64,000 nucleotides of DNA from an uncultured Bacteroidia bacterium (lineage in GTDB: Bacteria; Bacteroidota; Bacteroidia; Bacteroidales; F082): contig CACYHP010000001.1 in assembly GCA_902774295.1 (NCBI GenBank), positions 620,001 to 684,000 on the forward strand, given 5' to 3'. Position numbers and translations under genes: made by a program. Of this stretch, positions 8,854 through 17,300 are shown in pieces (within the stretch, counting starts at the first letter, position 1; each line of letters opens with the position of its first letter). A model generated the notes under the pieces. That model was not told the DNA's origin, did not search any database, and saw only the letters and a program-made list of their open reading frames with translations.

Positions 8854-11800
8854 ATGTACAAAATAACCAAACATCCTATTTTAGACATCGCCGAGGGCGA
8901 GTCAGTAGAGTTTATTTATGACGGAAAGAAAGTGGTTGGCAAGAAGGGCTACACCATCGCTGCCGCTTTGCATCAGGCTGGTTTTCCGGTTCATAGCCAC
9001 AGCCTCGACGGTCGCAACCGAAGCCTTAACTGCGGCATCGGAAAGTGCGGCGCCTGCGAGATGCTTGTCGACGGCAAGATCCGCCGTATCTGCATCACTT
9101 TGGTCGACGGAGTGAAGGAAGTGAAGCCTATCAACAACGAGGCTAACGTGCTTCCGGAGGCTAAAGAACTGCAGCCACGCGAGGTGAAGGTCTACAAGAC
9201 ACAGGTCGCCATCATCGGTGCCGGTCCTGCAGGTCTCGCTTGCCGCGAACAGCTTAATAAACTTGGCATCAGCAATGTCGTGATTGACAACAACGCTCGT
9301 ATCGGCGGTCAGTTTAACATGCAGACACACCAGTTCTTCTTCTTCGAGAAGGAGCAGAAGTTCGGTGGCATGCGTGGTTTCGACATCGCGAAGACTCTGG
9401 CTGGCGACAACCACGAAGGCATACTGCTGAATAATGTTGTTTGGGACTTGCTCGAAGGCAAACGCATAGCTATCAAGAACATAGTGACACAGGAGATGGC
9501 ATATATCGACGCAGAACATCTTGTCGTCGCTACAGGTGCAGTGCCGTTCATGCCTACATTTGAAAACGACGACCTTCCAGGCGTGTACACCGCTGCCGTG
9601 TTCCAGAAGATGATGAACCAGGAGCATACGTTGCTTGGTAAGAAGGTTCTGACGGTAGGTGCAGGAAACATTGGTTATTTGACATCATATCAAGGAATGC
9701 AGGCTGGCGCAACAATCAAGGCTATCATCGAGGGTATGGATCATGAAGGCGGCTTCCCGGTGCAGGCTAACCGCGTGCGCAGACTCGGCATCCCGATCAT
9801 GACATCGCATATCCTGTTGAAGGCTATCCCTAACAAAGACCATACTGGCATCGTGGGAGCAGTCATCGCTAAATGCGAGAACTTCAAGCCGATTCCAGGA
9901 ACAGAACAGATTATCGACGACATCGACATCATCAATATCTGCACAGGCTTGATTCCTGACAGCCAGCTGTTGATGAAAGGTCGCGAGGTGTTCGGTCTTA
10001 ATACATACGGTGCAGGTGATGCTATCCGTATTGGCGAAGGCACAAGCGCTGTTTTGCGCGGTAAGCAGGTAGCTTTCGAGGTGGCACAGAACATGGGAAT
10101 GAGATTCAATTATGACGAGTATCTTGAGATTTCAAAGCAGTATATAGAGTCGCAGCAGCACCCTGTAAGAGTGTTGAAAGAGCCTAACAAGCCGACAGCT
10201 GAAAGAATGGTGGCGAAACCTTTCGTCATCGCCGACTGTGTTTACGGATTCGCTTGCAACCCGTGCTCGTTCTCATGTCCACAGGGCGCTATCACGAAGT
10301 CGAGCACAAACACCGTGCCTGTCATCGATTACGACAAGTGCATCGGTTGTATGAACTGCGTGAACCACTGCCCGGGCTTGGCAATCTTCGGCTACGACAT
10401 GAAGAAGAACACGCTGTTCCTGCCTGTTGAATATGAGGTAAACGAAGGCGTCGAGGTGTTCCTCGTTGATGACAACGGCAAGAAAGTGGGCGAGGGCGTC
10501 GTTGAGAAGGTCCTCAAGAAGAACAACAAGACCAACGTGGCTCGAGTGATTGCCAAGGATGTGACACGCGACAAACTGACCGAGGCACGTGGTTTCATCG
10601 TGAAGGAAAACTATCCGAAACCGATAGCATTCAAGCCTTTGAAGGATGTTGAATCAGAGACATACGTCTGCCACTGCGAGGATATCAAATTGGATAAAGT
10701 GTTGAGCGTCATCGGTGACCGTAAGACCATCTCTGTTGACGAGTTGAAACATATCACACGTATGGGTATGGGTCCGTGCCGTGGCAAGCGTTGTATCCCA
10801 CGCGCACGCCAGATCTTGCGTTCATACGGCATCGAGTTGGTTGGCGACGCCACTCCACGTGCTCCTCTTTCAAACCAGGTGAGCCTGGATGACTTATACA
10901 ACCCGAAGACCAAGGAAACGTTTATCTTCCCGAAGATGAACGGCGTTAAGAAGGAGAGAGTCGAGGTGTTCATCGCCGGTGGCGGTATCGCTGGTAGTGC
11001 TTTGTTCCGTTACTTCTCAGAAGCCGGCAAGAAGCCTGTGATGATCAACTACAGTCGTGGTGCTTCGTGGAGATGCATCGGAGGCGGCCGTCCGGCGTTC
11101 TCGAATCCGGACATCGCCGATATCGCTGTGCATAACCATGAGATTTTCAAGAACATGCAGAAGGAGCACAACATCAACTACCACCTGACACATTACGTCA
11201 ACTTGGTGCATGATGAAGCTACCTATAAGTCGCTCGACGCCTCACGTGCTTGGAGTGATGCATATATGATCGACCGCAAGGACTTCAAGAAGGAGATTTC
11301 ACCATTGTGGGACGATAAAAAAGACACCTACAGCCATGCTTTGATCACCCGTGACTGCTGGCAGGCTACGCCAGGTCGTGTTATCGACTACATCAGAGGC
11401 ATTGGTGTGCAGAATGGCGGCCGTTATTTCGAGGACTGCGAGTTGCTGCATGTCCAGAAAGTCGGCGGACATTATGTGACATTGGTGCGCACCCATGAAG
11501 GCGCCTACGTTGAATATACCTGCGACCACTTCGTCAACGCGATGGGATGGGGTGCTGAGAAGTTCAACGACATGCTCGGATTAGACACAGGCTTGTATCC
11601 TGTCAAGCACCAGGCATTCATCACACGCCGTCTGCCAATGATGGGACCAAACGGAGGTCCGTTGGATATGATCATCGACCGTCGTCATTACAAAGGTTTC
11701 AGCGCTGTTTATGGACAGCAGTGGGCGCATACAGGTCAGATCATCGGTTGCGCAAGCCCTGACACCGACGCTTACGAGGCACGCCAGAACATCAAGTACA

Positions 11801-12084
11801 ACAGCAAGGAGTTTTTGGAGATCGTCTCAGAGGTCTTCGCAGAGTGGATTCCGAACCTCGGCGAGGTCAGCTTCTTGGCATGCTGGGCTGGTCGTTACAC
11901 CGAGCCGCGTTACATCGTCGACCCGGAGGTCGGTCTGTTGACAGGTCTGCGTGGCCACGGCTTCATGCTCGGCCAGTATCTGGCTAAGATTTACGTTGAC
12001 AAATATCTCGGCAAGCCGGTTCCAGGTTACATGGAAGACCTTAAGATTACAGGTAAGGGCTTGAGCGAGAATGCGTTTAAGTAG
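8854..12084 (+). CDS. Fused multidomain FAD/iron-sulfur oxidoreductase (HcnABC or sarcosine/hydroxyproline oxidase-like)
   Basis: 1076 residues from the ATG placed by the promoter. Domains in order: a [2Fe-2S] Fer2-type domain with C60, C65, C68 and C80 (CGIGKCGACEML); an NAD/FAD disulfide-reductase-type domain with IIGAGPAGLACREQL near 120 and a second GAGNIGYL motif; two [4Fe-4S] ferredoxin clusters at about 461-510 (CNPCSFSCP, CIGCMNCVNHCPG); a BFD-like [2Fe-2S] domain near 605-645 (VCHCED, CRGKRCIPRARQIL); and a C-terminal DAO-type FAD domain from about 702 (FIAGGGIAGSALFRYF). Separate subunits with most of these domains make up hydrogen cyanide synthase HcnABC, opine oxidases and D-hydroxyproline dehydrogenase, so oxidation of a secondary amine or amino acid is likely. 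The substrate is unknown. The gene is alone between a promoter and a terminator. Confidence 0.85.
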   Translation: MYKITKHPILDIAEGESVEFIYDGKKVVGKKGYTIAAALHQAGFPVHSHSLDGRNRSLNCGIGKCGACEMLVDGKIRRICITLVDGVKEVKPINNEANVLPEAKELQPREVKVYKTQVAIIGAGPAGLACREQLNKLGISNVVIDNNARIGGQFNMQTHQFFFFEKEQKFGGMRGFDIAKTLAGDNHEGILLNNVVWDLLEGKRIAIKNIVTQEMAYIDAEHLVVATGAVPFMPTFENDDLPGVYTAAVFQKMMNQEHTLLGKKVLTVGAGNIGYLTSYQGMQAGATIKAIIEGMDHEGGFPVQANRVRRLGIPIMTSHILLKAIPNKDHTGIVGAVIAKCENFKPIPGTEQIIDDIDIINICTGLIPDSQLLMKGREVFGLNTYGAGDAIRIGEGTSAVLRGKQVAFEVAQNMGMRFNYDEYLEISKQYIESQQHPVRVLKEPNKPTAERMVAKPFVIADCVYGFACNPCSFSCPQGAITKSSTNTVPVIDYDKCIGCMNCVNHCPGLAIFGYDMKKNTLFLPVEYEVNEGVEVFLVDDNGKKVGEGVVEKVLKKNNKTNVARVIAKDVTRDKLTEARGFIVKENYPKPIAFKPLKDVESETYVCHCEDIKLDKVLSVIGDRKTISVDELKHITRMGMGPCRGKRCIPRARQILRSYGIELVGDATPRAPLSNQVSLDDLYNPKTKETFIFPKMNGVKKERVEVFIAGGGIAGSALFRYFSEAGKKPVMINYSRGASWRCIGGGRPAFSNPDIADIAVHNHEIFKNMQKEHNINYHLTHYVNLVHDEATYKSLDASRAWSDAYMIDRKDFKKEISPLWDDKKDTYSHALITRDCWQATPGRVIDYIRGIGVQNGGRYFEDCELLHVQKVGGHYVTLVRTHEGAYVEYTCDHFVNAMGWGAEKFNDMLGLDTGLYPVKHQAFITRRLPMMGPNGGPLDMIIDRRHYKGFSAVYGQQWAHTGQIIGCASPDTDAYEARQNIKYNSKEFLEIVSEVFAEWIPNLGEVSFLACWAGRYTEPRYIVDPEVGLLTGLRGHGFMLGQYLAKIYVDKYLGKPVPGYMEDLKITGKGLSENAFK

Positions 12085-12105
12085 AATTGAATAATGATAA
12101 TAGAC

Positions 12106-12138
12106 AAACCCGAGGATTATTCTTCGGGTTTTGTTTTT
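12106..12138. terminator. Terminator shared with the end of the acyltransferase gene
   Basis: An 11-bp stem with one G-T pair (12106-12116 with 12121-12131) and a TTAT loop, followed on the plus strand by TTTTGTTTTTTT. It ends the FAD oxidoreductase transcript. The loop holds the stop codon of the minus-strand acyltransferase gene, so the last codons of that gene (KKTKPEE) double as the terminator stem and T-tract of its neighbour. Confidence 0.85.
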
Positions 12139-13223
12139 TTGAGTAGTTGTTGAATCCAATCGTAAACAACCTTTGCGGAAAGTGACAAAAAGAATACTTC
12201 AAGGAAGTATAAAAGTGCGAAAATAATAGTTATTCCGGGATTGTTATAATGCTTTGCAAGACAGACAAACTGCCATCTGAACATTCCGTGAATGACAAAA
12301 AGCATCATTGAAATATTGCCAAAATAAACAATTATGCGGCGAATCATGTTTGGTTTTGGATTCCAACTTATCACTTTTACAAATATAAACAATAAAACAT
12401 ACGTTACACTTAAGAATGTTATTGGGAAAAATGCTTCATAAAAGTTACCCAATATGAACACTGTCAGAGCAATTAAGAAAACCCATATATTTGCGGTGAT
12501 ATTTTCCTTTTTGCCAAGATAAATACCGAGACAGAACTCGGGGAAATGTGCGACGCAATGTTGCATCACGGTAAGACCTCCGGTAAGATGCCAGTTGTTA
12601 AGCGCATAATATACAAACAGATATGATGTGATTGATATTAAAGCAAAGGCTTTGAAACCATATTTTGATATCAATTTATAAAGTAATGGGAAGAAAATGT
12701 AAAGTTGAATTATCAAACCGAAAAACCACCAAGGGCCGCAAAGCACCATAGTTTCTCCAGGAATAAAAAGATTAATGAAAAGCAGTTTATACAATATGCT
12801 TCTCCATTCTGCAGCTGTTGGAATAGCATAGGTCATGGTGATCTTGAATAAGATGAAAACCACCAATCCGATAAGCAGCAGCGGATAGAGTTTTTTTAGA
12901 CGATCAATCATAAACCTGCCCCAAGATTTTTCTTTGCTTAAAAATGATTTGGCAAGTCCATAGCCGCTGATAAAAATGAATATTTCGACACCATAATGAC
13001 CTAGATAGCTGAAAAGTATGTTTATGAATTCCCAAGGAGAGTCGGCAAAAGACTGCAGAAACACTTTGACATGGTCTGTTTTAAAGAAAAACTCATTTTC
13101 CATACTGTCAACAGGCTCAATCCAGTGAAAAAAATTGTGGAATATTATCATTAAAATAGCTGTGCCTTTTATGATGGAAGTTTGATCTTTAGTAAATGAA
13201 GCTATAGAAGTTTTGTAAGTCAT
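12117..13223 (-). CDS. Acyltransferase family 3 membrane protein
   Basis: 368 residues from the ATG at 13223; an upstream TTG at 13244 would add seven residues with no clear merit. An integral membrane protein with about ten hydrophobic segments and the acyltransferase-3 N-terminal pattern: KGTAILMIIFHNFFHWIEP (conserved His after the first helix) and later GVEIFIFISGYGLAKSF. Such proteins move acetyl or other acyl groups onto surface sugars, lipids or peptides. It opens the AT-rich island of envelope genes (12.1-20.2 kb) and is divergent from the GH5-like gene. The acceptor is unknown. The DNA is visibly richer in A/T than the flanking housekeeping genes, which may mean recent acquisition. 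Confidence 0.85.
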   Translation of the reverse strand: MTYKTSIASFTKDQTSIIKGTAILMIIFHNFFHWIEPVDSMENEFFFKTDHVKVFLQSFADSPWEFINILFSYLGHYGVEIFIFISGYGLAKSFLSKEKSWGRFMIDRLKKLYPLLLIGLVVFILFKITMTYAIPTAAEWRSILYKLLFINLFIPGETMVLCGPWWFFGLIIQLYIFFPLLYKLISKYGFKAFALISITSYLFVYYALNNWHLTGGLTVMQHCVAHFPEFCLGIYLGKKENITANIWVFLIALTVFILGNFYEAFFPITFLSVTYVLLFIFVKVISWNPKPNMIRRIIVYFGNISMMLFVIHGMFRWQFVCLAKHYNNPGITIIFALLYFLEVFFLSLSAKVVYDWIQQLLKKTKPEE

Positions 13224-13281
13224 GTTATGTTTATTTGGTGGCAAAAATAAGAAATTTTATTCATTATAAGGTAAAAATATA

Positions 13282-13289
13282 TATCTTTG
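13282..13289 (+). promoter_or_regulatory. -7 element of the GH5-like gene, almost touching the ATG
   Basis: TATCTTTG at 13282-13289 fits TAnnTTTG exactly, and the ATG follows at 13297. Transcription would begin about 0-4 bases before the start codon, giving a leaderless or nearly leaderless mRNA. No good -33 element is visible. Confidence 0.6.
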
Positions 13290-13296
13290 CATAATT

Positions 13297-14868
13297 ATGG
13301 TGAAAAAAGTAATTGAAAAAGTATTGTTTGTTATTATAATGACAGTTGCTGTCGTTATTGTGACGAGATGCACCAGTAATCACGGTGCTAAAGAAGGTTT
13401 CGTTTATATTGAAGATGGTGTTTTTAAGGTTGATGGTGAGCAATTTTTTCCATTGATGCTTAATTATAAGGTGGATATGATGACTTTTGGCGATGATTTG
13501 GTGTTAGGAGCTGTAAAATATTATGATAATCCGGAAATATATGAGCCTACAACAAAGCAAGAGGCATTAGATCAGTTCTCCAGTCACATGCAAATTGTCG
13601 AGGATCTTGGTTTTAATACCGTTAGATTGTGTTTGAATGTGATATCTGCAAATGATAAAGGACGTTATTTTTCGGTACAGAGTGGTGTGGTTTATTTGAA
13701 AGATAAAACCGATCAAATCCTTGATGCTGTGGAGGAAATGGTTTCCATAGTGGCTTCACATAATATGAAGGTGATGTTGTTGTTAAAGCCTTCATGGGAT
13801 GCTGAACTGGCCAAATTTAATTCTGCCCTGATGAAGCGTTTGTCCAATGAAAAGACGGTTTTTGCTTATGACCTTATGAATGAACCGCTTTATTTTGACG
13901 AAGTGAAAGACCGTTTGAAGGCTGATGCAGTAGATTTGGTCGGAAAATGGGTCGATAAAGCTAAAACAGATGCGCCAAATCATTTATTTACAATAGGTTT
14001 CGCCGAGCCGATAGAGGTTTTTTCTTGGGATCCGTCTATAATGCCCGTTGATTTCATCGAGATTCATACATACAATCCTTTGAGTATCCCCAATGAAATA
14101 TGGTGGTATAGTCATTATGTCAAAAAACCTTGGATGATAGGGGAGACTTCTTTGCCAGCTGACGACGACTCGGTGAGCTATGAACAACAATGCTTTTTTG
14201 CTGAACAAGCCTACCAATACACTATAGATTGTGGCGGTATTGGCTTCGGCTGGTGGGCTTTCCAGGATTTTTCCCAGTCTGATGACATTAACTATGAAGG
14301 TATTTATTCTGGTGTTTTGAATCATGAAGGGACTATGACGACACAAAATGGGTATGTCATACAAGGAACATTGAAACCTGTAGCATATTCTTTCGCCGGA
14401 CTTAAATCGTTGAAAAAAGGTGAGCCTGAAAAGGCTGTCAATTATTATAACAATTTTGGCTATCATAATGCCAAAATAACAGGTCGAATTGTGAATTATA
14501 AAGGTGAGCCTATTGAAGGGGCTGTTATTAGGGGCTGGAATAATACTTGGAGAACAGGCCTGAACACCTTCACTGATGAGAATGGCGTCTTTAATCTTTA
14601 CAGTAACGACGAATGTGTGCATTTTGCCATATCTGCACCAGGCTATGATACCAAACGTTTTGACATGTATCTGGAATATCGCGATGCCAATGGAGCAAAT
14701 AGTGATTTTACTGATTTGCCAGACAGAAACATCAAGTCGAGCATGGTGTCGTTTGGAAAGTTTCTGAAAGAAGAGAACAAACTGTTTGATTTTATGGAAG
14801 ATGAGTTCAATAAAGCTGTGATATTTGCCGACATGGGTGTAATAAAATTGGAAATGCTTGGGAAATGA
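13297..14868 (+). CDS. GH5-like glycosidase lipoprotein with C-terminal carboxypeptidase-regulatory-like domain
   Basis: 523 residues. A hydrophobic N-terminus ends at VIVTRC; Cys25 could be lipidated, although Arg at -1 is not typical of a lipobox. Residues about 35-380 form a (beta/alpha)8 cellulase/GH5-type domain with acid/base Glu196 in the motif DLMNEP and a candidate nucleophile Glu283 in MIGETSLP, plus the aromatic FGWWAFQDF wall. Residues about 404-460 form a carboxypeptidase regulatory-like beta-sandwich (ITGRIVNYKGEPIEGAVIRG). Both catalytic glutamates are present, so an active beta-glycosidase (mannanase or glucanase type) is expected. Its stop overlaps the start of the LtaS-like gene by four bases (ATGA), so the two are translationally coupled and probably act on one envelope polymer. 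Confidence 0.8.
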   Translation: MVKKVIEKVLFVIIMTVAVVIVTRCTSNHGAKEGFVYIEDGVFKVDGEQFFPLMLNYKVDMMTFGDDLVLGAVKYYDNPEIYEPTTKQEALDQFSSHMQIVEDLGFNTVRLCLNVISANDKGRYFSVQSGVVYLKDKTDQILDAVEEMVSIVASHNMKVMLLLKPSWDAELAKFNSALMKRLSNEKTVFAYDLMNEPLYFDEVKDRLKADAVDLVGKWVDKAKTDAPNHLFTIGFAEPIEVFSWDPSIMPVDFIEIHTYNPLSIPNEIWWYSHYVKKPWMIGETSLPADDDSVSYEQQCFFAEQAYQYTIDCGGIGFGWWAFQDFSQSDDINYEGIYSGVLNHEGTMTTQNGYVIQGTLKPVAYSFAGLKSLKKGEPEKAVNYYNNFGYHNAKITGRIVNYKGEPIEGAVIRGWNNTWRTGLNTFTDENGVFNLYSNDECVHFAISAPGYDTKRFDMYLEYRDANGANSDFTDLPDRNIKSSMVSFGKFLKEENKLFDFMEDEFNKAVIFADMGVIKLEMLGK

Positions 14869-17300
14869 GAAGTTTTGATATAAATAAAATTTGGAATGGG
14901 CTGAGTGTTTGGACAAAATATGCCCTGTTATGGTTGCTGCTCGCACTCATACTTCGTGTTGGCTTCTTTTTTGTTATGCTGACGGCAGGTTTAATTGAAA
15001 CAGACAAATTCCTCACCATACTTTCCGGTATTTATTTTGACATTGCCGTTGTGCTTGAGGTGAGCTCGGTATTGCTTATACCCACATTGATTGTCAATTG
15101 GTTTTTACCCAAACTGACGAAAATTTTATATATCTTTTTCATTACTTTTTATGTAGTGGTTTATGGTGGTCTCATTGGGTATTTCTCGAATGTGAACCTG
15201 CCGCTTGACCGCGTGTTTTTCGTCTACGGCCTCGGGGAGATGTATAATATAATCGTGTCTTCGGTTAAGTTTTCAGTTGTGCCACTTCTCGGTGTTTTGG
15301 TCTTGATAGCGCTTTACTCGCTTTTAATTGGTTTTTGGAATAAAAGAGTCAAAGTTCCGTACGGATTATCGGCCGCTTTTCTCATAGTGACTCTTGTCTT
15401 TGTGATTTTTTTTAATTTTAAATCATTGATTGCCAATGATAAATGTTATAAATCATATCGAGACTATTGCCTTGCAGCAAATCAGCTTGCATATACATTC
15501 AATGACTTCAACGATTACCGAAATGAAATTGCAAAGGCTGAGGATTTTACTTCATATGATGAAAATGTACTTGAAGATGCAGAGACTTTTCAGCGTCTAT
15601 TCCCAGACTTCAAATATGTTGACATACATTATCCTTTCATGCGTGAAGCCGATGATGCCGATGTGTTTGGCGATTTAATGAATCCAACGACTGACGGTAA
15701 AGCTCCAAGCTTTGTGTTCATTATTATTGAGAGTTTGGGACAAAGGTTATCGTCAGATCAACCGAAGATGTCGTTCACGCCTTTTCTCGACAGTCTGAAA
15801 AAAGAGTCATTATATTGGCCGAATTGCTTGGCATTGGCAGAAAGAACCTTCGGCGCTCTTCCGAATATCTTCTCTTCTGCGCCATATGACAAAACTGGTT
15901 TTGCACGAACATGGTTCCCAATTCCAGACCATAATTCAATTTTGAAAGAGATGTCGCTCAACGGATATACATTGTCGTTTTATTATGGTGGTAATGCATC
16001 GTTCGATGGACAGGATGAGTATATGCGAGGCAATGGCGTGGGCTATATTATGAAGCCATCAGAGGCTGATTTCGACCAGGAGAAAAAAGAGCAGATGATG
16101 CAGGAACACAGCTGGGGTATGTACGACAAAGATATGTTCAATGCCGCAATCCGTCATCGTGACACTACTGCCAGAAACCGCCAGTTTACTGATGTTTATA
16201 TCACCTTATCAACACATGAACCTTGGTGTTTCGAAGGGAATGAAGTTTATGTGAAAAAGGTGGAGGATATGGTGGCTAACACCAAATCTTTCGGTCCATC
16301 GGAAAAAAACACCGTACTCAACAACAAAAAAACATTCGCCAGTTTCCTTTACATGGATGACTGCGTAAGGATGCTTGTCGATTATTACAAAAGCCAGCCT
16401 GAGTTTGACAATACCATCTTTGTCATAGTCGGTGACCATCGAATGGGGCGCGTTTATGTCAATGCGAGCCCATTGCTGAAATATAATGTGCCGTTGATTG
16501 TTTATTCGCCACTTATAAAGACTCCGAAAACATACAAAGCCGTGGTGACACATCACGATATAGCACCAACCGTAACGGCATATCTTTCAAAGAATTATGA
16601 TTATACTTCGGCTGATAAATGCCATTGGCTTGGCACATCGCTTGACACAACTGCCGAATACAGATGCAAGCAGTCGGTGGCATTTATGCGCAATAGCCGT
16701 GAAGAAATTGAATATATGCATGGCGACTATCTACTTGATCGCGACCGTTTGTTTAAAGTGTCCGATTCGCTTGAAATTTGTGAGATTTTTGACGATGCAA
16801 TTCGCGATAGCTTAGCCGACTGCCTTCGCTGTTTTAAAAACGTCGACTGGTACGTCACACAGAATGATTATCTTTGGAAAAAGAGCCCGGATGTGATAGA
16901 GATTTATTCTGAAAGAATCGATGGGTCAATTTCAATGAGTTTTATAGAAGGGGAGTATTCCGACATCATGAAACCATATCATTTCAAACAGAATTTTGAG
17001 AAAATTTATCTTGAAATGGAGTTTGATTACAAAAACTGCAATAACGCAGATTCGGACAACATTTTCACCGAGTTTAGAGTTAAAGGCAATACCGTCGATT
17101 TCTTTAGAGGCTATAAATTATCGAATCTGTCGACTCCAAACGATGATGGATCAATGCATTGCAAGGTAAAAACGACGTTTTTCCTTGCCGGTTATGATAT
17201 AAAAGATGCTGTTTTTAAAATTAACATGTTCTCGAAAGTTAATTTTGATATTGAGTATAAAAACTTGAGAATTGAGGTTGAAGGACTCCCGAAAAAATAA
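14865..17300 (+). CDS. LTA synthase-like sulfatase-fold membrane phosphotransferase
   Basis: 811 residues. The N-terminal ~200 residues hold five or so transmembrane helices. The large extracytoplasmic domain is of the alkaline phosphatase/sulfatase superfamily, with metal-ligand Glu in FIIIESLGQRL (about 289), a candidate Thr nucleophile in ERTFGALPNIF (about 327), and the metal-binding VGDHRMG (about 523). This is the layout of LtaS and related phosphoglycerol or phosphoethanolamine transferases. In Gram-negatives such enzymes decorate glycans or lipid A. The last ~120 residues form an extra beta-rich domain not usual for LtaS. The partner gene upstream overlaps it by four bases. It converges on the SGNH gene with no bases between the two stop codons. 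Confidence 0.82.
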   Translation: MRSFDINKIWNGLSVWTKYALLWLLLALILRVGFFFVMLTAGLIETDKFLTILSGIYFDIAVVLEVSSVLLIPTLIVNWFLPKLTKILYIFFITFYVVVYGGLIGYFSNVNLPLDRVFFVYGLGEMYNIIVSSVKFSVVPLLGVLVLIALYSLLIGFWNKRVKVPYGLSAAFLIVTLVFVIFFNFKSLIANDKCYKSYRDYCLAANQLAYTFNDFNDYRNEIAKAEDFTSYDENVLEDAETFQRLFPDFKYVDIHYPFMREADDADVFGDLMNPTTDGKAPSFVFIIIESLGQRLSSDQPKMSFTPFLDSLKKESLYWPNCLALAERTFGALPNIFSSAPYDKTGFARTWFPIPDHNSILKEMSLNGYTLSFYYGGNASFDGQDEYMRGNGVGYIMKPSEADFDQEKKEQMMQEHSWGMYDKDMFNAAIRHRDTTARNRQFTDVYITLSTHEPWCFEGNEVYVKKVEDMVANTKSFGPSEKNTVLNNKKTFASFLYMDDCVRMLVDYYKSQPEFDNTIFVIVGDHRMGRVYVNASPLLKYNVPLIVYSPLIKTPKTYKAVVTHHDIAPTVTAYLSKNYDYTSADKCHWLGTSLDTTAEYRCKQSVAFMRNSREEIEYMHGDYLLDRDRLFKVSDSLEICEIFDDAIRDSLADCLRCFKNVDWYVTQNDYLWKKSPDVIEIYSERIDGSISMSFIEGEYSDIMKPYHFKQNFEKIYLEMEFDYKNCNNADSDNIFTEFRVKGNTVDFFRGYKLSNLSTPNDDGSMHCKVKTTFFLAGYDIKDAVFKINMFSKVNFDIEYKNLRIEVEGLPKK

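Noticed and set aside
8902..9627. 241-codon minus-strand open frame over the FAD oxidoreductase
   Set aside because: Shadow of the conserved iron-sulfur and FAD motifs on the other strand.
13984..14946. 320-codon minus-strand open frame over the GH5-like gene
   Set aside because: It lies fully antisense to a gene with intact catalytic motifs, its translation has no family features, and it is Phe/Ile/His-rich as expected for a reverse-strand shadow.
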